Part shown: positions 54,075 through 62,600 of the stretch, piece after piece | How the letters are laid out: the number at the start of each line of letters is the position of its first letter | Numbering within the stretch: the first letter of the stretch is position 1 | Assembly: GCA_011947345.1 (NCBI GenBank) | Contig: JAAVTG010000581.1 | Coordinates: 186,001-250,000, forward strand | DNA length: 64,000 bases | Direction of reading: 5' to 3' | DNA from: Phytophthora quininea | Lineage: Eukaryota; Oomycota; Peronosporomycetes; Peronosporales; Peronosporaceae | Program-made: the position numbers and the translations under genes | Notes under the pieces: generated by a model | What the model was told of the DNA's origin: nothing | Databases searched by the model: none | What the model saw: only the letters and a program-made list of their open reading frames with translations

Positions 54075-54223
54075 AAGCTACTGGGGTGGGCGTGCAGCTC
54101 GATGAGCCCATAGGCAAGGGCAACGGCTCCGTCAAGGGCACCAAAGTACGGCGGCTTTGTGCGTCCGTGGATGCCACGCTGGATCCGTTCGTAGGTCTGT
54201 CGGACAGCGACGACGAGCTGTAG
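54075..54223 (+). pseudogene. CAP-Gly (tubulin cofactor B) C-terminal remnant
   Basis: The plus strand reads GVGVQLDEPIGKGNGSVKGT, then in the next frame KYGGFVRPW, then in a third frame LDPFVGLSDSDDEL and a stop at 54223. VQLDEP.GK..GS.KG and KYGGFVRP are the hallmarks of CAP-Gly domains, and the acidic end resembles tubulin-binding cofactor B. The five or six residues normally between KGT and KYGGF (YFECPP in the family) are missing, so there is an internal deletion. No further exons are visible upstream. It is a relic of about 50 codons. Confidence 0.65.
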
Positions 54224-54401
54224 TCCACCGATGAAAGAGGACGGCTTCGTGTAGACAATGTAGGCAACCACAATAGCCTCGTCCGTAGGAAAAAAAAACA
54301 GCTCTAACTTACTCCCAACAGCGTCTGCGTCTCGCATCTGCTCTCTGTGCATTGCTTGTGCCTGCCCTCCAGCCATCAGCCCTATCTCTTCTTGGCGCAG
54401 C

Positions 54402-54644
54402 TTACACCTCGGCCTTGCGCGTGATCTCGTCGACGTTCCAGCGCTTGCGCTTGGACAGCGGGCGCGTGGCCGACAGCCTCACAAAGTCGCCGATGTTGCA
54501 GGCGTTCTCCTCGTCGTGGGCCATGAACTTCTTGGTCTTCTTGTAGTACTTGCCGTACTTGGGGTCCTTCACGATGCGCGCCACCTCCACCAGCACCGAC
54601 TTCTGCATCTTGTTGGACACGATCTTCCCGAACAGCGGCTTCAT
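54402..54644 (-). CDS. MRPS17: Bacterial-type ribosomal protein uS17, mitochondrial
   Basis: uS17 binds the small-subunit rRNA. The single-exon 80-residue ORF reads [40 protein letters not shown] and [20 protein letters not shown], the bacterial S17 pattern (SNKMQKTVVV, HDE.N.C.IGD.V.I.E.RPLSK). Short, basic and without the N-terminal extension of cytosolic uS17, it must serve mitochondrial ribosomes. An obvious presequence is absent, but the start is at the family's usual place. It is divergent from the CS-domain gene, with 228 bases between start codons. Confidence 0.92.
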   Translation of the reverse strand: MKPLFGKIVSNKMQKSVLVEVARIVKDPKYGKYYKKTKKFMAHDEENACNIGDFVRLSATRPLSKRKRWNVDEITRKAEV

Positions 54645-54780
54645 CCTGGCGCGCGCTTGATCTGCTTTGGTCGGTCGACGGCAAGTTGCTGGTCCTCAGC
54701 CGCTCGTTGCGGAACGCCAAATGTGCCGCATTTGTGGTACGTTGCTTCAGTAAAGCTGCTCCATTTTAGCATTGGGGGCA

Positions 54781-54876
54781 ATGGGCGTGCCGTATCTGTA
54801 CGTGCCGTATCTGTACGTGCCCAGCACCGAGGCGGCGTACGTGAGGCTGGTGACGCCGTGGGGAGTGTGCAGATGA
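54781..54876 (+). promoter_or_regulatory. Upstream ORF overlapping the CS-domain gene start
   Basis: A 31-codon ORF begins at 54781 and ends with TGA at 54874-54876. The main ATG is at 54873-54875, so the two overlap as ATGA. The first third is built of a 15-bp tandem repeat (cgtgccgtatctgta, 54786-54820), translating as repeated VPYLY. If transcribed in the leader, it could reduce or couple initiation at the main start, but the transc start site is unknown. Confidence 0.4.
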
Positions 54877-55591
54877 ACAAGGGGTTCCTGCTGCAGCTGG
54901 CGGGCAGCGTGGCGGTGCTCGTGTTCACGCTGTTCCTGTGGCGCTGCGCTGCGAACCTTAACGAGACACTCAAGAAGAAGGTGGGCAAGGACAAGGGAGA
55001 AGCTAGAGAGGGGGATAGCGGGGGCGGAGGAGGAAGAGAGAGAGGAAAAATTGATCCAGAAGGGAGAGAACAGCTACTACTACGCGCACAAGGGCCAGGA
55101 CGAGTCCGCGCAGAAGACCCAGGTGTCGTCCTACGGCTGGAGCGACAGCAAGGAGGCTGTCAGGTAGCGGCAGAACGATGGGTTGCTCGGGTTTGGAAGG
55201 AAGCTGGGCTGATGGTTGTTGCCGTTGTTTTCTTCTGGCAGTATCTTCTTGACCGACAAGTCCGTGGTCAACATGACGGACGAGCAACTTGTACTGGTGA
55301 GCATTTCGACAATTGGGCTTCGTTGTAATATCACTCTTAACGCGGTGCTTGCAGAAATGGACCAAGACGTCGCTGTCCATGAACCTGCTCGGTGCTTCTG
55401 GTAGCAGCACGGGAAAAAGCCTCGTGATCTCGACGCTGTTCCAAGAAATCAAGGATGTCACGTGGAAGGCGAACAAGGACACACTGACACTGACACTGCT
55501 CAAGGCAAAGCCGCTGCCGTGGAACTCGCTGAATGGAGCTGCCAAGAAAATGGAAGAGCACATCGAGTACGACGACAGCCTGTACGACTAG
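54873..55591 (+). CDS. Membrane-anchored CS (p23-like) domain protein
   Basis: Four exons, 54873-54980, 55060-55163, 55242-55296 and 55355-55591, sum to 504 bases and 167 residues with all phases consistent. Residues 5-25 form an uncleaved signal anchor (GFLLQLAGSVAVLVFTLFLW) followed by a basic stretch. The rest is a CS domain: YGWSDSKEAVSIFLTDKSVV, LVLKWTKTSLSMNLL, EIKDVTWKANKDTLTLTLLK and KPLPWNSL. The order of strands and the two Trp-containing turns are those of p23/NudC folds, which bind Hsp90 or client proteins. It was probably built by joining a membrane anchor to a CS domain. Its exact partner is unknown, and it is unrelated in sequence to the NudC gene at 3343. Confidence 0.8.
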
Positions 55592-55767
55592 AGCGTGCGC
55601 GTTTGGGTACGTGCAGTTGCTGCGCATTAGACGGAGCGCAAGCGCGATTGAACTTTGTGTGATCATGGAAAATGCACGTCGAAGTGTGCTTTGGTATATT
55701 GTCAACTTAAGTCAATTCAAGACTTGGGGGTTGGCAGAATTGGAGTCGCGCCGCTGCAGCCCTACAT

Positions 55768-56988
55768 TTACTCGGGGCTCCATAGCTTAAGGTGCGCGGT
55801 GTCGTATGTGGCGGTGAAAAGGCTGTTCGTGGACGCAAAAGCCACGCCTGTGAGGAGGTCGTTCGGCACCGGCTGTGAGCTCGCGAGCTTTACTCGTGGG
55901 CCAGCTCCCGGCTTACCGGAGGAAACTTCCCATATATTCAGGAATGTGTCTTCGCTCACAGACGCAACGAACTCGTTGTGCGCGTCAAGGGCTGTGATTG
56001 CGCGCGTGTGAGCAGCGACTTCGGCGTGCAGGCGGAAATCTTCTGGGTTAAACAACCGCAGGCACCCGGTCAGGTAACCCGCCACCAGCCAGTTTTCGGC
56101 CATGAATGTCAAGCAGGTCGCAGGATACTCGTCAATGACGATGCGATGCACAATTTCAAACGCTTCGCCAGGATCGCGGATCAAGACGGCGCCGCTCTTG
56201 TCGCTGCTTGCCAGCCTCGTGCCGTCGAAAGAGCTTTCCACGCAGCAAATAGCCGCTTCATGCGCAGCCAGGGTCTTGGATACATCGAAAGAAGACCCTT
56301 CTCCAGCTTTAGCCTCTTCCTCCTTCTCGATCACCAGCAGCTTGCCGAGTGAAGTACCTGCCGACGACTGTGTTAACAGATAGTGATTGTCGACAATGAT
56401 TCCCCGATGTTGCACTACTAACCGACGACAAGGCATGGATGCTTCATGTGGATTGAGCAGATTCCTTGGCAGTAGAGCGTATCGCCTGCGATCAAGCGAG
56501 TGTTGGAACACACACACATTTCGCCAGAAACAACAACGCGATGTTACCCTCCACGTCGCCGCCTGCAATGTCTTTGAGGGCAATCTCAGATAAACTCTCC
56601 TCGCCTGTTCCATCGTAGATCTGCCATAAAGGTTGCGTTGGGACCAGGCGTATCGACTCGCCGGATAGCAGTAGCTTTTACCTGAATACCGTTGTCGGAT
56701 GCAACGACGATAAGCACGAGGTCTTTGAGCGTACAGAAGCGAACTTGGTGCACGGCAGATTTCTCGGCGCACGGCAACTTGTGCGTCATGTATGGCGTGT
56801 GCGTGGTGTCCACAAACACGACATCGTCCACCGTCGCGTACACCTGCATATAACCAGTTAGTTACTGGCGAATGCTTTGCATCCGCTGTACAGACCATCA
56901 TCTCGCCCTGCTTGGAGAGGTTGTTGCACACGTAGGACGCCGAGAACGCCGTCGGCTTGAGCTCCGAGTCCGCGAACCAGGACGTCAT
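55768..56988 (-). CDS. WDR54: WD-repeat protein, WDR54 homologue
   Basis: Five exons, 56988-56896, 56843-56682, 56620-56518, 56485-56427 and 56367-55768, sum to 1017 bases and 338 residues, the human length within a few. All junctions are in phase. Exon 1 gives SWFADSELKPTAFSASYVCN and exon 2 gives VYATVDDVVFVDTTHTPYMT. WD repeats follow in the last exon (SFDGTRLASSDKSGAVLIRD, VAAHTRAITALDAHNEFVAS, EDTFLNIWEV, TATYDTAHLKLWSPE). WDR54 is a poorly understood protein linked to endosomal or ERK signalling in animals. Its start lies 53 bases past the BCD1 stop on the same strand, which suggests shared or tightly packed transcription. Confidence 0.88.
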   Translation of the reverse strand: MTSWFADSELKPTAFSASYVCNNLSKQGEMMVCTADAKHSPVTNWLYAGVRDGGRCRVCGHHAHAIHDAQVAVRREICRAPSSLLYAQRPRAYRRCIRQRYSGKSYCYPASRYAWSQRNLYGRSTMEQARRVYLRLPSKTLQAATWRVTSRCCFWRNVCVFQHSLDRRRYALLPRNLLNPHEASMPCRRLVVQHRGIIVDNHYLLTQSSAGTSLGKLLVIEKEEEAKAGEGSSFDVSKTLAAHEAAICCVESSFDGTRLASSDKSGAVLIRDPGEAFEIVHRIVIDEYPATCLTFMAENWLVAGYLTGCLRLFNPEDFRLHAEVAAHTRAITALDAHNEFVASVSEDTFLNIWEVSSGKPGAGPRVKLASSQPVPNDLLTGVAFASTNSLFTATYDTAHLKLWSPE

Positions 56989-57041
56989 CGCGAGGTCAAG
57001 CGTCACCTTCCAAAAGATCTACGACGGTTCAATCCAAATTG

Positions 57042-58350
57042 CTATTGTGGCTGGCTTATCTCCTGGATCAGCGATCTTCTCGGCGCAGCAGCAGCGTTTA
57101 CGAGGTCTTTTGCAGAGAGTGAGAAGAGCTTCTCTGCTGAACTCGCCGCTTCGTCTTCGGTTGTGGACAGCTCTGGTGTAGTCGCGTCGTGCTCGGACAG
57201 CTCCACGTCCATGGCCTCAGGTTCTGCCGACGGTTGCTTGGCCTCGGGTGCTTCTGTTACTGCCGAGTCCTCTGGCGATGGAATGGTTTCGATCGCATCA
57301 TGCGCCACCGGATACTGCTCGGCGTCGGCAGCCAACACTACGGTGATGATGGGGAACTCGACGACCGCTTTACGCTTCAGGTTGCTCTCTAAGCTCAGGT
57401 TGCCGTCCAGGCGGTAGTACTGCGGTTGTGACGCAGGCGTAAACTCCTTTCGCAGCAACAGTAGAATATGCGTCTCCCAGTCCTGCACGGCATATTTCTT
57501 CAGCTTTCCGCGGACGCCAACATTGCCCTGGTTTGGCGTTAGATACTTTCCGAGCAGCTCAAAAGAGTGGCGTTGTCCTTAGCGCGCTCCTCAAAGTGAT
57601 TCACCGCTACTTCAGCACGCGGAAATACCCATTCGACGCGCCAATACAAAGTGTTCTTCTTGGTGTCCATGTAGGATGTGTTGCGAGCGCGTTTGCTCAT
57701 GCCCGGAGCTAGCAGTGTCAACACCACGCCGCGCTTGGCTGTATGTTCGGCAAAGAGCTGTACCGCGATGGGAAAGCGAGCCAGCCAGTCAGTAGGGATG
57801 TCGGGATTGATTGGCATTCCAGCATTGGGCTTGCTCGTGGCCACCTTCCGCTTTTTGTTGGTGGTGTAGCGCTTGGCGTTCGCGTTCAATTGGCTTCGAG
57901 ATCGCGCGGCGCTGTTTGTCGACCGGGATACTTCTTCCAGGAAGAAAAAGTCTGTAAAGGAAACGGAGACGCAACAGCAGCTTGGTCAATGGGTGGCCGT
58001 GCACAAGAGCAAATGGAGCGACCTACCGCTGGAAAGATCTGCGTCTGTGAAGCTCTTGAGGCCCACGTACTTGGTGCGGTCTCGCTTGCCGTTGCAATCG
58101 AACTGTCAGACCGAGGACGAGTTAGCTGTTGGCATTGGAAACAAGACAGCCACCCGTTTATTCAAGCCGTTCAAACCTGCTTCTTGTGCGCCACGCAGCA
58201 CTGCAGCGAGCACGTGATGCGCTCGCAGCGCGGACAGCGGTACTTGACGTCGTCCTTGCCGCAGCCGCAGCACACGACGTCGCTCTTGGCCCCGACGACC
58301 GGCTCGGCGGCCGCGCTCTCCAGCACGCGCTTGCTGCCCGTCTTGACCAT
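57042..58350 (-). CDS. BCD1: Box C/D snoRNP assembly factor BCD1 (HIT zinc finger), two indels
   Basis: BCD1 (ZNHIT6) is needed to build box C/D snoRNPs. Exon 1 (58350-58177) holds the zf-HIT finger: CCGCGKDDVKYRCPRCERIT and CSLQCCVAHKKQ. Exon 2 (58103-58027) reads FDCNGKR and then, after one extra base at about 58082, NRTKYVGLKSFTDADLSS. Exon 3 (57951 on) gives DFFFLEEVSRSTNSAARSRS, VVLTLLAPGMSKRARNTSYM and KNTLYWRVEWVFPRAEVAV. At about 57563 a TTTT run must gain a base to continue into FELLGKYLTPNQG, WETHILLLLRKEFTP and the acidic tail ending at 57042. Both breaks are single-base, and the rest agrees with the family. Confidence 0.85.
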
Positions 58351-58478
58351 CGCCAACTAATACCGGTACAAAACGCAGGCGAGTTTAGACACCTCGACCG
58401 AGTGACATGTCACTCAGTCGAGATCCACTTTAGGACCACCAGCACCACCAGGAAGAGCTCCTTCGACCACCGCGGACG

Positions 58479-59735
58479 ATGGTGGGCGTGGACCTCGAGT
58501 ACGATGAGAGCCAAATGTGGGACCCGGCCGAGCGCCAGGCCTACATGGACGCGCTGCCGGAGATGACTCTGTTCGAGGACCACCTGGTGGAGGGCGACGA
58601 GATGGTGGAGGCCATCCAGGCGCTAATCGAGGAGGGCGAGACGGCCGAGAGTCTGGCGCTGCACTGGAAGAACCAGGGCAACGACATTTTCGCAGACGCC
58701 AAGCGCGCGCATCGAGGCTACTTTGCCAACGCCATGCAGTACTACAGCGACGCGCTGGCCTACGCCTACAAGGCGCTGCAGCTGCCAGAGGACGAGCGGG
58801 ACGCGTCCTACAACATGAAGGAGCTCACGTCGCAGATCCTGTCCAACCGCGCCGCCGTGCACCTGGAGCTGCGCAACTACGGCAGCTGCCGTGCAGACGC
58901 TGCCAAAGCCGTCAACTTTGACCCCACCAACGTCAAGGCCTACTACCGCGGCGCCAGGGCCTCCAAAATGCTTCGCAAGCCGGCGGACACGCTGCGGTAC
59001 TGCAAGGAAGGACTTAAACACGACCCGGAGAACAAACTGCTGCTCAAGCTGCAGAAAGAAGGGCTGAGACTCGTGGAGGAGCTGCGCGTTGAGAGACAGC
59101 AGCGTGAGCGCGAGCGCATGCGTCGTCGTGCTACCACGGACAAGTACCGCAAGCTGTGCGCCTCCCGTGGCGTGCGAGTGGGGCGCGCGTTGGTGGACGA
59201 CGAGCGCGTGCGCCAGTACGAAGGCAAGGCCGACACGGACCCGGACTCGGGCGTCATGTACTGGCCCGTGCTCTTCCTGTACGACCAGCACGGCACGTCG
59301 GACTTTGTGCAGTTCTTCGGCGAGCAGGACTCGGTCATCGAGCACCTGGCCAACATGTTCCCCGAGGACGGACCGTTCGCCGAGTGGGACACGAACGAGG
59401 AGTACGTGGCATCCAAGCTGGTGGTGTATGCGGCCGCCGACATGGTGCTGCCGTTCGAGTCGCCCAAGGAGTGGCACGTGGCGCTGAGCGGCGAGAAGGA
59501 AGAGGAGGACGAGGAGGTAGTTCGCATCCGAAAGGAAGAGAAGCACGAGGCCAAGTCACAGTTCTGGATCGAGTTGGCGCCGTTCTGCATGCTGCAGCAG
59601 CTGCTGACCCACGACAGGTACATCGTCCCCGGCGTGCCTGTGCTCAACGTGTTTGTACGCGGCTCCGAGACGCTCGACAACTTTCTCACGCGCATCGAGC
59701 GCAAGGTGATCGCGCTGGACGCGCAGCAGCGGTAG
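58479..59735 (+). CDS. TTC4: TTC4/Cns1 TPR cochaperone of Hsp90
   Basis: Cns1/TTC4 proteins bind Hsp90 through a TPR clamp and support protein synthesis factors. Single exon, 418 residues. The N-terminus carries YDESQMWDPAERQAYMDALP, and the TPR region at about 65-205 has ALHWKNQGNDIFADAKRAHR, YNMKELTSQILSNRAAVHLE and VNFDPTNVKAYYRGARASKM. A basic coiled coil comes next (VERQQRERERMRRRATTDKY), then the C-terminal wheel domain (GVMYWPVLFLYDQHGTSDFV, DSVIEHLANMFPEDGPFAEW, SETLDNFLTRIERKVIALDA). Frame intact. The start at 58479 gives the family's N-terminus. Confidence 0.95.
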   Translation: MVGVDLEYDESQMWDPAERQAYMDALPEMTLFEDHLVEGDEMVEAIQALIEEGETAESLALHWKNQGNDIFADAKRAHRGYFANAMQYYSDALAYAYKALQLPEDERDASYNMKELTSQILSNRAAVHLELRNYGSCRADAAKAVNFDPTNVKAYYRGARASKMLRKPADTLRYCKEGLKHDPENKLLLKLQKEGLRLVEELRVERQQRERERMRRRATTDKYRKLCASRGVRVGRALVDDERVRQYEGKADTDPDSGVMYWPVLFLYDQHGTSDFVQFFGEQDSVIEHLANMFPEDGPFAEWDTNEEYVASKLVVYAAADMVLPFESPKEWHVALSGEKEEEDEEVVRIRKEEKHEAKSQFWIELAPFCMLQQLLTHDRYIVPGVPVLNVFVRGSETLDNFLTRIERKVIALDAQQR

Positions 59736-59825
59736 GATGGTTGCCTTTGGTTCAATATAAGTGATACCCAAAGATTGCCTCATTTGTGACTGGAGCAGCT
59801 CCAGTCGAAGCCTTCCCGCGCGAGA

Positions 59826-60190
59826 ATGGTACGTCGACTGCTGCGTCGCTCTCCGCGCGCTGCGCTGCGCTAACCTTGCTGTTGCGTGTGCTCCTGTGCT
59901 AGTCTGGCCTGATCCTGAACCCCAAGCCGTTCCTGACCAACCTGACGGGCAAGCCGGTGGTGGCTCGCCTCAAGTGGGGGATGGAGTACAAGGGTGTGCT
60001 GCTCTCCGTGGACTCGTATATGAATTTGCAGCTGGCCAACACCGAGGAGTACATCAACGGAGAGCTCACAGGTAACCTGGGAGAGACGCTCGTGCGCTGC
60101 AACAATGTGCTGTTCATCCGCGGCCTGCTGGACGACGAGAAGCCGCCGGCCGAGCTGTCCACAGATGGAGCAGAGCCCATGGCCGAATAG
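59826..60190 (+). CDS. SNRPF: Small nuclear ribonucleoprotein Sm F, start codon alone in exon 1
   Basis: Sm F is a member of the seven-protein ring on spliceosomal snRNAs. The ATG at 59826-59828 is followed at once by GTACGT. A 74-base intron ends in TAG and exon 2 (59903-60190) starts [20 protein letters not shown], the conserved SmF N-terminus. Exon 2 continues [20 protein letters not shown] (Sm1) and [17 protein letters not shown] (Sm2), with an acidic tail. Total 96 residues, as in the family. No other in-frame ATG precedes the conserved start, so the start-codon-only exon is the simplest model. Confidence 0.92.
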
Positions 60191-60397
60191 ACCCAAGCGG
60201 AAAAGCAAAGCGAACTCTGCGGTGTCACCATTACTGCAGACGCCAAAGCAAGTAGTAGCAAGGAGCTCCCCGTGTCACGTCGCGACCACCACAGGACTCG
60301 TATCTATTGGCGCCCTGCGAACAAGCGTTTACTCCGACATCAATACTGTTTTTCTTCATTGTTACCTCATGCACTACGCCACAGCCAGACGTCTCTC

Positions 60398-62069
60398 CTA
60401 CGACTTCAAGAAGCCGAAGAGGTCATCATCATCCAGCTCCACGTTCAGATCAATACGATCCCAACGGTAAAGATCCATCCCGTCATCGTCGTTCTTGGCC
60501 TCGCTCCCCATTGCTGCAGCTGCAACACCGTCCGGTGCTCCGCTTGGGAGACTTTCGGTCGTAGATGGTGCCGGCGCCACAGGTTTATCAACTGTCGCGG
60601 GAACAACACTACCCTCTGCTGTTGCTGCGGTTGGTGCGCTGCTTGCTGGTTCAGGAGGTTGTGCTCCCAAAGCCTCCGTAGGCAAAGAGGGTCGAGGCAG
60701 CGGATAATGCTGCTGCTGAAACGGCTGCTGTTGCTGGAGTTGCTGTGGACTGCTCCAAGTTTCGTTGAGCCCTCTCGACGCAGCGTGCGAGTCCACGGCA
60801 GTGTTGCTGCTCGGAACAGAACTCGCATCAATAGTCCCCAAGCTGCTGTGGCGAGCAAGATGCTGGGAAACCTCGACCTTGCGCGTGAGCATTTGACGAT
60901 GCAGGTTCATCTGGGCTTGCATCGCAAGGTGGATCTGTTGCTGCAGGTTATTCGCAGGCTCCTCGTGAAGCATGAATCCGTCCCCACCGGTACCACCACG
61001 AGTCATCGCCTCGCCTGAAGGAATTGTTCCTGGGAACAGGGCTCCTTCGCCTCCTGGCCCAACCATACCAGCGATCTGCGGTGACATGAGAGAATTAAGA
61101 ATGCTCCACTGTGGGTCCGAGAGCTCAGGCATACCAGCCGATACGGGAGCGGAGACCTGTCCTGGTGGGTACCGATAAGCTGCAGCAGCAATTGCTGCAG
61201 CGGCAAGTTCGTGTTCTGGGTTCTGTCTTCGTTGAGCAGCAGCGGCATAGCCGGGTGGCAAGTGCTGGGGAGCCATCACCAAAAAGTTGCTGCCAAGCGG
61301 AGCTGGTGCAGGTAAACGACCACTCAGTAACTGCGGAGTTGGTTGTCGCGGGTTTCCGCTTGCAGCAAGCATGGTTGCCGGTTGTCCATTTTGCATCAGC
61401 TGCGAAAAATTCAAATTACGCACATGAACATCAGCAGCCGCTGCAGTCGGGGTGACATGTCCTTGGGGCGCTGTACGGGTAGAGCCCTGTGCGTCCACAT
61501 TGCTGTTGTTGTTGTCATCTCCAACGTCTGAGCTGCTGTCGCTGTCACTATCCGTTATATGTCTCGAGCGGCGCTTGAGTTGCTGATGGGAAACACGAAC
61601 ATGGTGTTTCCGTCCCCGCCGCCTCCACCCGATCGCTGCTGCGCTTGGCGACGACGTCGCTTGAGGTTGCGTTTGGCACTACGGTCGTAGTATTCGAGGA
61701 ACTCTGTTCTCGAGCGTTCATAGTTGAGTCGGTACTTTTGCAGGTGTGACTTGAGGTGCTCGGTCGTGAGGCCTGGGTTGGGGCCCGCCGCCTCCATCAA
61801 TGCCAGCAGCGCCTTGGGCGAGGCATTTTGAGCCCGACATCGAAGATGGCCGCCACGAAGAGCCGATGGAGGTCATCGGGCCAGATGAAGCGTTTGGTCT
61901 TGCGCTCGTACTTGCGCTGCTTGGGCGCCGGCTTGTCGTCGTTGCCTGACGAGGCTGCGGGATCCTTCCGCCGCTTGGGCGCAGCGGAGCTGCTGGCGGT
62001 GGGGGCAGTGGCGCTACGATTCTTGGAGGAGATGGCGTTGCTGCTGCTGGGCGGCCGCTCCAAGTTCAT
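60398..62069 (-). CDS. GARP-type Myb (SHLQKYR) transcription factor, frameshifted
   Basis: A GARP/Myb domain is split over two frames. KRFIWPDDLHRLFVAAIFDV precedes a missing base in an AAAA run near 61828, and ALLALMEAAGPNPGLTTEHL with SHLQKYRLNYERSRTEFLEY follows. The SHLQKYR box is the hallmark of GARP/ARR-B and phosphate-response factors in plants, and is shared with some stramenopile factors. An Arg-rich region and a Gly run follow. A second change near 61575 leads to the long C-terminal part (61498-60398), rich in Gln/Ala/Pro (QQLQQQQPFQQQHYPLP) and ending in an acidic WDRIDLNVELDDDDLFGFLK, probably an activation domain. The start at 62069 is the nearest ATG; a longer N-terminus is possible. 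Confidence 0.75.
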
Positions 62070-62600
62070 GGAGGGGAGGCCGCCGACGTATCGGTGCGCG
62101 CCTCGTCGCTGCTGTCCGGCGCAGCGGGGGTTTGCGGATGGAGAGCTGCTCGCGACTCGCGGGCAGCGCACCGAGTGTACTCGAAATTGCCATTCAGCGC
62201 TCGCTTCGCCTGTGGCTGCAGAGGCTCTGGCGAGATGCGAGCGGCTGGATGGGGAGGCAGAAGCGCGAATGAATTGCCGCGTCCACCTGCTGTCAACTCC
62301 CGCGCGGGCAAGGAAACGTCGATAGAGTGGGCAAGAGCGCACCAGGCCGCGGCGGGCGGGGTGTCGTCCTGGGAGTCGGCTTCTTGCTTCGCGTGCGTGC
62401 GTCACCTGCAATGGACTTGTGCGGTCTCGACGCTTCTCGAAGGATTAACCCTCATTCAAAACGGTTTAATAAAGGTTAACCACTTCTTCCAGGATGTGGA
62501 GCCATAGATTGCGCCAGTAGTAACGAATCTCGGGGGTGATGGGCAAATGGACGATGTTTATTTTTGAAATGGATACACTATTACGACCTTCCCTTCCTAA
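62070..62600. other. 5' region of the GARP gene and flank
   Basis: GC-rich sequence open in two minus frames to about 62411. One frame (62311-62066) reads RISPEPLQPQAKRALNGNFE and could be additional N-terminal coding sequence. No other gene is supported. Confidence 0.35.

Noticed and set aside
53618..54376. 252-residue minus ORF over the GET1 exon and CAP-Gly remnant
   Set aside because: Half is antisense to the CAP-Gly sequence and half is the wrong frame of GET1 exon 1.
58623..59755. Two long minus ORFs opposite TTC4
   Set aside because: Shadows of a single-exon GC-rich gene whose plus frame has clear TPR and wheel domains.
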